A DNA stretch of 64,000 nt from Clostridiales bacterium (GCA_012719035.1 JAAYBD010000035.1:28219-92218); one strand, 5' to 3'. Shown: positions 1 through 7,489, counted from the stretch's first letter. Notes: generated from the sequence alone by a model not told the origin. Numbers and translations: made by a program.

Positions 1-163
1 GGAACTGAACCGCATTCGGCAGGGAAGCACCGCTTTCCCATTTTGAAACAGCCTGGTTTGTTACCTTTACTCCGCGCTTATCGAGAAGTGCGGCAAATTC
101 CCTTTGAGAAAGGTCTTTCTTTTTCCTGAATGAACAAATAGTGTCGCCTAAATTGTTAACCAT
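1..163 (-). CDS. Xre-family HTH transcriptional regulator, N-terminal part
   Basis: The gene runs off the left edge; about 54 codons are visible, starting at the ATG complementary to 161-163. A good ribosome site (TTGAGGTGA) lies 8-10 nt upstream. The peptide has the Cro/C1-type helix-turn-helix pattern: an early RKKKDLSQREFA segment, then NQAVSKWESGASLPN, where the recognition helix and the conserved WE.G...P turn are clear. This is known as a DNA-binding domain; the target and the C-terminal domain cannot be seen. It diverges from the TIM44-like gene at 365, so it may control that promoter, which is inference. Confidence 0.85.
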   Translation of the reverse strand, partial: MVNNLGDTICSFRKKKDLSQREFAALLDKRGVKVTNQAVSKWESGASLPNAVQF

Positions 164-291
164 TTAGAATCACCTCAATTTTAGTATACAGTATTATTAT
201 CCACATTGCAAGTATCTTATAAAGAACTTATCCTTATAAGAGAATTATGGCGAATTATGTATTATAATGGCGCACGTATTAAGAAAAAGTG

Positions 292-319
292 TTGCGGAAG
301 TACTTTTTTTAGGTATAAT
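292..319 (+). promoter_or_regulatory. Likely sigma-A promoter of the TIM44-like gene
   Basis: TTGCGG at 292-297 and TATAAT at 314-319 are separated by 16 nt and end about 45 nt before the ATG at 365. A second TATAAT occurs near 262-267 but lacks a fitting -35. Confidence 0.5.
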
Positions 320-364
320 GAAAGCAGCGGTGCGATGCCATCGACATTGGACGGGAGGAAGAAT

Positions 365-1264
365 ATGAGCAAGAAGAAACCGCTATACATAATGCTCGTC
401 TTTATCGTTTTACTGGTGGGTATTCTCACAGTTCCGGCGATTGCAGACGCAGGCAATTTTTCCGGACACTCGGATTACGGCGGAAGTTTCGGGGGCAGCT
501 CCGGCGGCAGCTTTGATAGTTCCGGTCTTTGGGCGCTTGTAGCCTTGAGCAATTCCGGAGGAGGAACCGGCGGCATAATCACGATTATTATTGTAGCATA
601 TATAATTTTGAACATTTTGAAAAAAAGAAAAAATACCGCGGCTGCCGGAGCGGTGGCAAGCGATTTTTCAGAGCTGATGCCTATTCATACAATAAGAGAT
701 ATTGACCCAAACTTCTCCGAGGCGGAGATTAAAGAAAAGGTAGCCAACCTATATGTCCAGATGCAGGATGCATGGCAGAACAAAAAGTTTGGAACTATGC
801 GCCCGTATATGACAGACGCGCTCTATAGTCAATTTGAACGCCAGCTCCAAGAGCTGATTCGTTCGGGCTGTACAAATTATATTGACAGAATAGTCGTTCT
901 TGATGTGAGACTGGCGGGCTGGAAAGCCGACAAGGTAAATGACTCAATCATAGCGGTTTTAAGTACGCGTATTGTTGACTATACAGTAAACGACAAAACA
1001 GGTAAGGTGGTCAGCGGTTCAAAGACTGCAGAGAAATTTATGACCTATGAATGGACATTGATCCGCTCGAAGGGCATGAAAACGCCGGCTGCCGAGGGGG
1101 AGAAAAACGAAGGCCCCGTAACCTTACGCTGTCCATCCTGCGGCGCACCTGTTGACATTAACCAGAGTGCAAAGTGCCCTTACTGTGACAGTGTGATAAA
1201 TGCAGGCGATTACGACTGGTCTATTTCTGCAATAAAAGGGATATCTCAGAGAACAAAATATTAA
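365..1264 (+). CDS. TIM44-like domain membrane protein with C-terminal zinc ribbon
   Basis: This 299-aa protein starts at ATG 365 behind GGGAGGAAG; the reading frame is open further upstream, but that part has no ribosome site. In order it has a signal-like hydrophobic helix (residues about 6-27), a Gly/Ser-rich linker (30-57), a second membrane helix (about 71-85), a basic stop-transfer stretch, a Tim44/MPN-type domain (about 115-240) beginning at FSEAEIKEKV, and a CPSC...CPYC zinc ribbon near the end. Bacterial TIM44-like proteins with this build are common in Clostridia, but their role is not established. The domain is an NTF2-like fold in mitochondrial import proteins. It is a single gene followed by a hairpin at 1282. 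Confidence 0.75.
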   Translation: MSKKKPLYIMLVFIVLLVGILTVPAIADAGNFSGHSDYGGSFGGSSGGSFDSSGLWALVALSNSGGGTGGIITIIIVAYIILNILKKRKNTAAAGAVASDFSELMPIHTIRDIDPNFSEAEIKEKVANLYVQMQDAWQNKKFGTMRPYMTDALYSQFERQLQELIRSGCTNYIDRIVVLDVRLAGWKADKVNDSIIAVLSTRIVDYTVNDKTGKVVSGSKTAEKFMTYEWTLIRSKGMKTPAAEGEKNEGPVTLRCPSCGAPVDINQSAKCPYCDSVINAGDYDWSISAIKGISQRTKY

Positions 1265-1281
1265 TAAGACAGCATAGAAAC

Positions 1282-1307
1282 AGCCGCCGAAGATTCCTCC
1301 GGCGGCT
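1282..1307. terminator. Hairpin terminator between convergent genes
   Basis: AGCCGCCG (1282-1289) pairs with CGGCGGCT (1300-1307) around a 10-nt loop. It lies between the plus gene ending at 1264 and the minus gene ending at 1346, so it could serve both. The T-run is weak. Confidence 0.55.
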
Positions 1308-1345
1308 ATTTGCATTATCCAAATAGGACTCCAAGTCCTGTGCTG

Positions 1346-1885
1346 CTATGACAAAGTAATGGTTCCCGTTGCAATCGGCAGGTTGGCGTAATTTGCATCT
1401 GTCAGGGTGATTGTTCTCAGTTTTGCCGGAGTGTTTTCAACCTCAATGGTCTTGGTGGAGGTTGTCATTGTTGTATTCACAAGTGCAGGGTTGTATTCAT
1501 GCTCTCCGTCTGATGCTGTTTGCTTGTAATAAATCAGCGGAGCACCGGACGCCGCAAAAGGAACATGCTCAAAATCGGCTTCACCGTTTGAATCTGATGT
1601 TATCGGGGAGCCATAGGTCGTTCCGGCTGAGTCACAGCGGTAAAATACCGCGCCGACGACAGGTGTTCCTTCGGCTGTACCATCTTCGGTTACGTGCAGA
1701 GTCAACGTACCCGTGGACGCTATCGTAAAGCCATAGGTGTCTGTGCCCGCTGTAATTACCTGCGTTGCAGGCAGAATAGAATCATTGTCGTATCCCGTGA
1801 CAGCGGCTGTAACATCATACGAGCCGTTTAAAATATATTCGGAACCAGTACCGTTACTGATATTGATTACATAGGGACGTGCCAT
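1346..1885 (-). CDS. SpaA/prealbumin-like fold protein with TDxNY tail
   Basis: The product is 179 aa with no signal peptide or sortase motif. Residues about 60-125 look like a Cna-B/SpaA-type (prealbumin-like) beta-sandwich, with the motif VVGAVFYRC followed by SDSNGEADFEHVPF, which matches the usual pattern of a strand, a turn and a G.a.f..lp segment. It ends with TLTDANYANLPIATGTITL, a tail that recurs in the upstream neighbour. Its start overlaps the end of that gene by 19 nt, so the two are probably translationally coupled. SpaA-like domains are usually surface or pilus modules. How this protein would leave the cell is unclear. Function is unknown. Confidence 0.65.
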   Translation of the reverse strand: MARPYVINISNGTGSEYILNGSYDVTAAVTGYDNDSILPATQVITAGTDTYGFTIASTGTLTLHVTEDGTAEGTPVVGAVFYRCDSAGTTYGSPITSDSNGEADFEHVPFAASGAPLIYYKQTASDGEHEYNPALVNTTMTTSTKTIEVENTPAKLRTITLTDANYANLPIATGTITLS

Positions 1886-2253
1886 AAATATAATTCTCCT
1901 TTTGATATCGGCAGACCGCTATAGTTCTGGTCTGTAAGATAAAATGTTGGTTTTGTGATGCAATGTGAGGAAAACGCAGCATTGAAAATGAAATACAGGC
2001 TGCATTTACTTTGAGGGCTTAAAGTTACCCATCGGTAAGCAGCCCTGGGGCTTAGGCATTTTTGGGATTCCACCTTAATCTGGTACACGTCACATTCATT
2101 CACTTTAAATTCAGCGATACCTTTTTTGGAGGTGTTGCCCTGAAAAATTGTTTCGTTTTGCGAATTGGACACCGTTATCGCGTATTTCAAAAAAGCACGA
2201 TTATTTGGAATACATTTGATAAGCACTCTTCCGCGCTTTCCCGTTTCTGACAT
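1867..2253 (-). CDS. Small beta-rich protein, partner of the SpaA-like gene
   Basis: The 128-aa product starts at ATG 2253 with AGGTGG 6 nt upstream. I do not recognise a family. The N-terminal half (KCIPNNRAFLKYAITVSN, then GNTSKKGIAEFKV) has the alternating beta pattern of a prealbumin-like or carboxypeptidase-regulatory fold, including a K.G.a.F turn. The tail FYLTDQNYSGLPISKGELYL resembles the tail of the next gene (L-T-D-x-N-Y-x-x-L-P-I-x-x-G shared). The last five codons run over the start of the next gene. No signal peptide or membrane helix is seen. It is likely a structural partner or paralogue of the downstream product. Confidence 0.6.
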   Translation of the reverse strand: MSETGKRGRVLIKCIPNNRAFLKYAITVSNSQNETIFQGNTSKKGIAEFKVNECDVYQIKVESQKCLSPRAAYRWVTLSPQSKCSLYFIFNAAFSSHCITKPTFYLTDQNYSGLPISKGELYLWHVPM

Positions 2254-2355
2254 AGTTCCACCTCGTTGTCCAATATATCATGCCGCCCTTTTTATATTAT
2301 GATGAAAGGGAGGAAGATGTTAGTGAAAAGACCTTATCGTATCTTGTCGGAGCAT

Positions 2356-2532
2356 TTATAATGCTTGATGAGTAAAATAAGAAATCAGAGCTGTCGAATA
2401 TGACAGCTCTGATAATGGTTGGAACAGAAATGGAATTATGCTGGCACGTTTAGAAGAACCAATCATTGAAATTTTTTTGCTGAACGAATAAAGCGTCTGA
2501 AGCTTTACGAAACAGTCTTGAAGGGTATCCAT
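2356..2532 (-). CDS. Possible small protein of 58 aa
   Basis: An ATG at 2532 follows GAGGTAAACTTAT, and an extended -10 (TGGTATAAT) lies about 35 nt further upstream. The frame is open for 58 codons, ending at 2356, and the start of the next gene (2253) lies 102 nt downstream on the same strand. The product begins MDTLQDCFVKLQ, has a middle SSKRASIIPFLFQPL and no recognised domain. A 12-bp hairpin (2384-2413) sits inside the frame and a competing 31-codon frame exists on the other strand, so this is only a candidate. If real, it heads the SpaA-like operon. Confidence 0.35.
   Translation of the reverse strand: MDTLQDCFVKLQTLYSFSKKISMIGSSKRASIIPFLFQPLSELSYSTALISYFTHQAL
2384..2413. repeat. 12-bp inverted repeat
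   Basis: ATCAGAGCTGTC (2384-2395) and GACAGCTCTGAT (2402-2413) are perfectly complementary with a 6-nt loop. There is no T-run on either side, so it may be a protein-binding or RNA-stability element rather than a terminator. Confidence 0.6.
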
Positions 2533-2582
2533 ATAAGTTTACCTCAAATCGTATGACTATAATTATACCAGCGGTGAAAAGA

Positions 2583-2618
2583 AAAATCGACAAGTCCCAA
2601 AAGGAACTTGTCGATTTT
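2583..2618. terminator. Bidirectional terminator-like hairpin beside a tRNA 3'-end copy
   Basis: A 13-bp stem (2583-2595 with 2606-2618) has A-rich left and T-rich right ends (AAAATCGACAAGT and its complement), the usual form of a clostridial two-way terminator. It is directly followed by GATGGTCGGGGTG, which resembles the acceptor end of the tRNA-Pro at 3043. Confidence 0.65.
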
Positions 2619-2705
2619 GATGGTCGGGGTGAAATTATAGGACTTGGAAGAACCAGTAATATCTGGTGGTAGGCAGGTAGTATTTTCCTTATAAATTGAT
2701 AAGGC

Positions 2706-2745
2706 AGCAGTCCATCGGAACCAATTTAAATTCCGATGGACTGCT
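2706..2745. terminator. 15-bp perfect hairpin
   Basis: AGCAGTCCATCGGAA (2706-2720) pairs fully with 2731-2745 around a 10-nt loop. The right side is followed by CTTTA, so termination on the plus strand is possible but no gene ends just upstream. Confidence 0.5.
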
Positions 2746-2767
2746 CTTTACAACATTTGCCGCAATA

Positions 2768-2894
2768 AGTACACACAACATATTTTCAATCCACAGATTG
2801 CTCTGACACTTTTACTTTACGATATCTGGAGTGAAAAAAAGCTTGAAATTGGCCGCAATTACTTTAAATAAATTTTTTCTATGTTGTGTGTACT
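2768..2894. repeat. 127-bp element bounded by 15-bp inverted repeats
   Basis: AGTACACACAACATA at 2768-2782 is exactly complementary to 2880-2894; 97 nt lie between. The interior is A/T-rich, codes for nothing obvious, and no target-site duplication is evident. It could be a small non-autonomous mobile element (MITE-like) or a long-range RNA stem. Confidence 0.55.
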
Positions 2895-3000
2895 GAATGC
2901 TAAATATTTATTTAACATGTAATTTATGACTTTGCTGCTTCATAAATATGGTAATGAGGTGAAAGTTCATGTTACATATAAGAGGACCGCTAGCATAAAC

Positions 3001-3046
3001 ACCATTGAAAATGCCGTCGACATAAATCGACGGCATTTTCAATGGT
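3001..3046 (-). terminator. Hairpin overlapping the tRNA-Pro 3' end
   Basis: Perfect 20-bp arms (3001-3020 and 3027-3046) with a 6-nt loop. The core (AAAATGCCGTCGA and its complement) is a typical A/T-flanked terminator, but the arm extends through the encoded CCA and discriminator base of the tRNA (3043-3046). Confidence 0.75.
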
Positions 3047-3119
3047 CGGAGTGTCGGGATTCGAACCCGAGGCCTCTTGGTCCCGAACCAAGCGCGATAC
3101 CAAACTTCGCCACACCCCG
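3043..3119 (-). tRNA. tRNA-Pro (anticodon CGG)
   Basis: Read on the minus strand, the acceptor stem is CGGGGTG paired with CACTCCG, with an A discriminator and encoded CCA. The T arm contains GGGTTCGAATCCC. The anticodon stem CTTGG/CCAAG holds loop TTCGGGA, giving CGG (complement of 3083-3085), which reads proline CCG. The downstream hairpin (3001-3046) overlaps its 3' end. Confidence 0.93.
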
Positions 3120-3262
3120 AAGCGAACAATTGAAAGTATAGAGAAATAATACTCAATTGTCAAGAGAAAAAGATTTCTAATCGCAGAATACTTTGATATA
3201 AGACTTCTTTCTGCGCATAATTGCAAAAATATTTCGCATGGCTGCAATTATGCGCAGATAAT

Positions 3263-3922
3263 TCATCTGAAAACATTCATCTCGCTGTCGTAAATCTGTG
3301 TTCTTGTAAATATGGCGAAATCAGGCGCAAGCTGAGGTGAAAGCTGTTTAAGCGCCGAGACGAGGAGCTCGGGATTAAGAGTAGGGTCCTGTGCAGATAT
3401 TATAGCTTTTAGCCGGATGCGGCCGTCTCCCTCGTCAAACGTGATGCTTCTTATGCTTTCGGCGATATCAGCCTCACCCATGCCGCTCTTTGTCTTTTTC
3501 TGGATGACGATACTGTCTCTGGAGAAGAAATCCATTAATTCGGGAAGAATATCAGATGCGGAGCGCTCATCATATTCAAACGAACCGTCTACGTCGAGCC
3601 ATTTGATATTTTTAAATTTTTGCTCGCGCTCGTATACCTCGAGAACGGATATGCCTTCGGGGAGAACCTTTTTGAGCCGCAATGGGATTTGCGCAAGGCT
3701 TATATAGTCGTTAAGCTTGAAATCCATAAGCTCGCAATAACTTGCCATACCTACGGAAAGCGGGAGGGCAAAGGAGATTTGTGCATGGGGGTTGAAGCCT
3801 TCGCTGTATTTTAGCTGCAATCCAGCGCGGAGAAAAGCTCTCTGCATTGTGCGCATAAGGTCGAGGTGAGAAATATAGACAGCCCGGCCCGTTTTTGAAA
3901 ACCTAAGCCTCAGATTATCCAT
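3263..3922 (-). CDS. TIGR03936-family radical SAM-associated protein
   Basis: This 219-aa protein begins MDNLRLRFSKTGRAVYISHLD, the hallmark of the DUF2344/TIGR03936 family, which always accompanies a radical-SAM protein of the TIGR03960 type. The segment YSEGFNPHAQISFALPLSVG is the next conserved block. The gene overlaps the end of the upstream TIGR03960 gene by 8 nt, so both are co-translated. The family's biochemical role is not known; conserved pairing suggests the two proteins act as one enzyme or modification system. In many Clostridia they lie near the ribosomal L21/L27 and RNase G genes, which are not here. Confidence 0.9.
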   Translation of the reverse strand: MDNLRLRFSKTGRAVYISHLDLMRTMQRAFLRAGLQLKYSEGFNPHAQISFALPLSVGMASYCELMDFKLNDYISLAQIPLRLKKVLPEGISVLEVYEREQKFKNIKWLDVDGSFEYDERSASDILPELMDFFSRDSIVIQKKTKSGMGEADIAESIRSITFDEGDGRIRLKAIISAQDPTLNPELLVSALKQLSPQLAPDFAIFTRTQIYDSEMNVFR

Positions 3923-5765
3923 CGCAGCATCCCCCGTTCATTAGTGATAATGCACCGCAGCCTGTACATTTGTTACGGCAGTCGGGAGAAAGTTCAGCCT
4001 TATAGCACATTTCACGCTCATGCCACATAAATCGGGGTGCAACGCCCATATTAACACGGCTCCATGGAAGGACTTCATCAAAGGAGCGCTCGCGGCAGGC
4101 GTAGAATTCTGGGTCAAGCCCACACTTTTCAAAGGCGTCCATCCAGCGCTGAAATGAAAAATATTCGCTCCATGAATCAAGTTTGCCGCCTGTTCTCCAA
4201 ACCTCTTCAATGACTGAGCCGACACGCCTGTCGCCGCGGGACAGCACCGCCTCAATAAGGCTTGTATCCGCATCGTGCCAGTTATAGGTGATGGACTTAG
4301 CCCGCATATTATCACGAAGAAGGGTCACACGGCGACGGTATTCTTCCATATCGACCTGAGCTTCCCACTGGAAGGGCGTGTGCGGCTTGGGGACAAAACA
4401 GGAGGTTGAAACTGTGATATGGACGCCTTTTGACTTGTTGACGGCGTGTGACTTCCACAGAAACAAAACCTTCTTTGCAAGGTCGCTTATTGCCAGAACG
4501 TCTTCGTCTGTCTCTGTAGGAAGACCAAGCATAAAGTAGAGCTTTATATTATTCCAGCCGCCCTCAAAGGCGATTTTACATGTGTTTAGAAGATCCTCTT
4601 CGCGGACATTTTTGTTTATTGCGTCGCGCAGTCTCTGAGTTCCTGCTTCGGGCGCAAAGGTAAGCCCGCTTTTTCGCACCTTCTGCACCTTGCTCATGAG
4701 ATCCAGAGAGAAGTTGTCGGCGCGGAGAGAGGGGAGAGAAAGACCGATGCTGTGCGGAACGCAGAAGTCCAGAAGTCCGTCGCACAGTTCGTTAAGAGGT
4801 CTGTAATCGCTTGTGCTGAGCGAAGAAAGCGTTATCTCCTGATAGCCGGTGTTCTCCAAAGATTCAATGCCCTGTTTAATGAGCCTGTCCGGGTCTCTTG
4901 AACGGACAGGGCGGTAAATATAACCCGCCTGACAGAAGCGGCAACCGCGTATACAGCCGCGGAATAGCTCAAGCGTAACGCGGTCATGAACGATTTCGGT
5001 CGATGGCACGATGGGTTTTACCGGGAAATAACTTTTGTCAAAATCAGTTACCAGCCGCCTTGTTACAAGCTCGGGAGCGCCGTCAAGAACCTCGATTTTT
5101 TGAAGTGTCCCATCGGCATTATATATCGGATTATAGAGGGAAGGGACATAAACGCCGTCAATTTTAGCGGCTTCGGACAGGAACTCGCGCTTCGACAGAT
5201 TATCTTTCTTAGCCCTGCGGAGAAGCAGAAGAAGCTCTCTGTCCATATCTTCGCCCTCGCCGATAACGCAGAGATCGAAAAAATCCGCCATTGGCTCGGG
5301 ATTGCAGCAGCTTGTTCCTCCAGCGAAAACGATAGGCGTCAGTTCGTGCCTGTCCGCGCTTTTAATCGGTATTCCTGAGAGATTGAGCATGTTCAATACA
5401 TTGGTGTATGCCATCTCATATCCAATCGAAAAACCGATCGCGTCAAAATCAGTGAGAGGGTCGCCGCTTTCAAGCGCCCAAAGCGGTATTCCCGCTTTGC
5501 GCATCTCGTCCTCCATGTCACCCCATGGAGCGAAAACACGCTCACACCAGACCCCGCCCATCTCGTTGATGACACCGTAAAGTATCTTCATGCCGAGGTT
5601 TGACATGCCGATTTCATAAGTATCCGGAAAACAAAGAGCCATGCGGATGTCCACATTCTCCTTGTCCTTGATTATCTGATTGTATTCGCCGCCCGTATAA
5701 CGCGCGGGCTTTTGAACCTTTGGCAATATGCGCAATAGTCTTTTATCCATATAGTACACGTCCAT
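3915..5765 (-). CDS. TIGR03960-family radical SAM protein with B12-binding-like domain
   Basis: The 616-aa product has an N-terminal cobalamin-binding-like region (MALCFPDTYEIGMSNLG, VFAGGTSCCNPEP) and a central radical-SAM core with the cluster motif GCIRGCRFCQAGY (CxxxCxxC). A downstream TFAPEAGTQRLRDAINK block and a Cys-rich end (CRNKCTGCGA) follow, typical of TIGR03960. It is expected to bind a 4Fe-4S cluster and S-adenosylmethionine in the cytoplasm. The substrate is unknown. It is the first gene of a pair with the TIGR03936 protein. The start used is MDVYY; an internal Met six codons later is possible. Confidence 0.9.
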   Translation of the reverse strand: MDVYYMDKRLLRILPKVQKPARYTGGEYNQIIKDKENVDIRMALCFPDTYEIGMSNLGMKILYGVINEMGGVWCERVFAPWGDMEDEMRKAGIPLWALESGDPLTDFDAIGFSIGYEMAYTNVLNMLNLSGIPIKSADRHELTPIVFAGGTSCCNPEPMADFFDLCVIGEGEDMDRELLLLLRRAKKDNLSKREFLSEAAKIDGVYVPSLYNPIYNADGTLQKIEVLDGAPELVTRRLVTDFDKSYFPVKPIVPSTEIVHDRVTLELFRGCIRGCRFCQAGYIYRPVRSRDPDRLIKQGIESLENTGYQEITLSSLSTSDYRPLNELCDGLLDFCVPHSIGLSLPSLRADNFSLDLMSKVQKVRKSGLTFAPEAGTQRLRDAINKNVREEDLLNTCKIAFEGGWNNIKLYFMLGLPTETDEDVLAISDLAKKVLFLWKSHAVNKSKGVHITVSTSCFVPKPHTPFQWEAQVDMEEYRRRVTLLRDNMRAKSITYNWHDADTSLIEAVLSRGDRRVGSVIEEVWRTGGKLDSWSEYFSFQRWMDAFEKCGLDPEFYACRERSFDEVLPWSRVNMGVAPRFMWHEREMCYKAELSPDCRNKCTGCGALSLMNGGCCDG

Positions 5766-5831
5766 TTTTATTGAGCGCCGGCTGTTAATCTGACCCTGCC
5801 TGCCGCAGAAGTATTGTATAACGTTTTTGTC

Positions 5832-6458
5832 TTATTTACAAGACTTGTTCTGCTGCAAAATAAAAAGCCAGATTCCGGCGAGGAAAAGAGAGAAGCCATA
5901 ATTTTTGGCTATGCAGTAAAGACCTGCTGCAATCAGAAGCCCCGATATCAGTAAACCGGAGATATGGATTGCTATTTGAGCAAATTTTGCACTGATTGCA
6001 GACATCAATGCAAAATATAAAATTCGGCCGCCGTCAAGGGCTTTAGCGGGCAGCAGATTGAATGTATTAAGTATAAACCCCAAGCCTGCGCACATGAGCA
6101 GGTACTCGTTGTTTCGGAGAGTCCCCGTTTTAGCACACAGAATCGAGAAAACGAATCCAAAAGCGGGACCGGCAATTGCTGTCAGAATTTCCTGTCTTTC
6201 ATTAAGATCACCGGAATAATCAAGCGCGAAGCCTGACAAAGTTGCATTCAGCTTTGTCGGATAGGCACCGAACATACGCATGGCGGATACATGCCCCAAT
6301 TCGTGCACGAGTACTGCGGGCAGAAGCGCAGAAAGAAAACCGCTTTGATCAAAAAAGTATATGAAAGCAAAGAGCAGGATAAATCCGCTGCTAAAATTTA
6401 CGCGAAACTGCGGGGCAGTCCGCGTGTCAGGCTGTTTTAAATTCCCCATATTCATCAA
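5832..6458 (-). CDS. spoIVFB: SpoIVFB-like site-2 protease (M50)
   Basis: The 208-aa membrane protein carries the zinc-protease motif LVHELGHVSAMRMFG (HExxH) in an early helix and the second M50 motif LLPAKALDGGRIL (N..P....DGG), with several other hydrophobic segments. In Bacillus, SpoIVFB cuts pro-sigma-K in the mother cell during sporulation. The gene overlaps its upstream neighbour by 4 nt, and that neighbour is an M23-domain protein, matching the spoIVFA-spoIVFB operon. The family assignment is firm; the sporulation role rests on this gene order. Confidence 0.85.
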   Translation of the reverse strand: MMNMGNLKQPDTRTAPQFRVNFSSGFILLFAFIYFFDQSGFLSALLPAVLVHELGHVSAMRMFGAYPTKLNATLSGFALDYSGDLNERQEILTAIAGPAFGFVFSILCAKTGTLRNNEYLLMCAGLGFILNTFNLLPAKALDGGRILYFALMSAISAKFAQIAIHISGLLISGLLIAAGLYCIAKNYGFSLFLAGIWLFILQQNKSCK

Positions 6459-7414
6459 AAATAAAACTCTGGATTGAGATATTTGCCGCTGTGCATAAGC
6501 TCAAAATGCAAATGCGGACCCGTTACCCGTCCCGAATGGCCGGAAAGGGCTATTTTGTCGCCGCGTTTGACTTTGTCGCCCTGATTGACCAGTATCTGGC
6601 TGCAATGGGCGTAAAGGGTGCTGAAACCGTCCCCATGATCGATAATAACTGTAAGACCGTAGCCGTCAAATTCCTGAACGGTGATAGCGGTCCCGTCTGC
6701 AAAAGCTGAGATAGAATCGCCGTCAACAACTCCGAAATCAGTGCCATAATGGAATCGGACACCGCCGTCAATAGGATGTTCCCTGTAACCGAAGCCTGAA
6801 GTTACAGAGGCAATGACAGGCTGGGCATATTCAAAAGGCAGGACGGGGGCCTCATAGCTTACGTTTGCAGGAACAGCATAATCGGCAAACGCTGCCTGTT
6901 CATGCAGGAAGTCATCCACTTTTGCACTGAGATTCAATGCCGGAGCGGCCGTTGCCGGGGGAGAAGGCTCAAGAGATGGGGGAACGGAGGAAGCAGGGGG
7001 AGAGGTCTGCTCGGAAAGAGGAGTTTCATTTTTGTTTTCTGCTGTTTCGCCGGCAGCTTCATCTGCCGGAGGAGCGGGTGAAAACTCAAATCCTCCAAGA
7101 TTCTGCTTTACCATTTCTGACAGCATAAAGCCGTCGCATGAAACCGATTTCACGCTTGATTCAGTGATATCCTCCGGTTCAGAATGCTCAGATTCTTCAT
7201 TTTCGCCTTTTATCCAGTGCTCCCAGACGTAGATATAGTTTCCTCCGCTGGAAATAGCACGCCCTAAAGCTATAATATCATCGCGGATACTAATATCGCG
7301 CGATATAGCGGGTATGATATATCCGCGCATCTCGGCTGCTTTTTCGGGAAGCATGAACTTTACGGCGCTCAATCCAAGAAAAATCAGCGCAGCTATAATC
7401 GTTCGTATCTTCAT
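6455..7414 (-). CDS. spoIVFA: SpoIVFA-like M23 peptidase-domain protein
   Basis: The 319-aa product has an N-terminal membrane helix (IRTIIAALIFLGLSAVKFM), a long Pro/Ala/Glu-rich linker (about residues 110-165) and a C-terminal LytM/M23 domain (about 205-319). The domain keeps HYGTDFG and GPHLHFEL, so the zinc ligands (H..xD and HxH) appear intact. SpoIVFA in Bacillus anchors and inhibits SpoIVFB. The 4-nt overlap with the spoIVFB-like gene supports that role here. Because the M23 site looks complete, a peptidoglycan hydrolase activity is also possible. The start ATG at 7414 has AAAAGGAGAGCATC just upstream. Confidence 0.8.
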   Translation of the reverse strand: MKIRTIIAALIFLGLSAVKFMLPEKAAEMRGYIIPAISRDISIRDDIIALGRAISSGGNYIYVWEHWIKGENEESEHSEPEDITESSVKSVSCDGFMLSEMVKQNLGGFEFSPAPPADEAAGETAENKNETPLSEQTSPPASSVPPSLEPSPPATAAPALNLSAKVDDFLHEQAAFADYAVPANVSYEAPVLPFEYAQPVIASVTSGFGYREHPIDGGVRFHYGTDFGVVDGDSISAFADGTAITVQEFDGYGLTVIIDHGDGFSTLYAHCSQILVNQGDKVKRGDKIALSGHSGRVTGPHLHFELMHSGKYLNPEFYF

Positions 7415-7459
7415 GATGCTCTCCTTTTTTGTTAATGCTCTAAAAAATTGGATATTCGT

Positions 7460-7489
7460 CTTTATTTATTAAATAAAGGATGATATAAT
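7460..7489. promoter_or_regulatory. Palindrome plus TATAAT in a divergent promoter region
   Basis: CTTTATTTA (7460-7468) and TAAATAAAG (7470-7478) form a perfect 9-bp dyad with one central base. TATAAT follows at 7484-7489 on the plus strand. The region lies between the divergent spoIVFA and cls genes and may be an operator; the regulator is unknown. Confidence 0.4.

Larger units (their letters stand above)
2533..3042. other. Intergenic block with nested hairpins, no clear gene
   Basis: About 510 nt hold no protein-like frame. It contains two strong hairpins (2583-2618, 2706-2745), a 15-bp inverted repeat pair (2768-2894) and the left arm of the tRNA-Pro hairpin (from 3001). A short copy of the tRNA-Pro 3' end lies at about 2619-2631. 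Confidence 0.6.

Noticed and set aside
2280..2375. 31-codon plus-strand frame (MPPFLYYDEREEDVSEKTL...) ending before a hairpin
   Set aside because: No ribosome site before the ATG and it overlaps a better-supported minus frame; conservation would be needed.
2640..2720. Second tRNA gene behind the tRNA-Pro 3'-end copy
   Set aside because: Only the acceptor end matches; there is no T loop or anticodon stem upstream.
7415..7460. Sigma-E-like promoter (GAATATC...CATTAACA) before spoIVFA
   Set aside because: The -10 would end only about 15 nt from the ATG, leaving no room for a leader and ribosome site.
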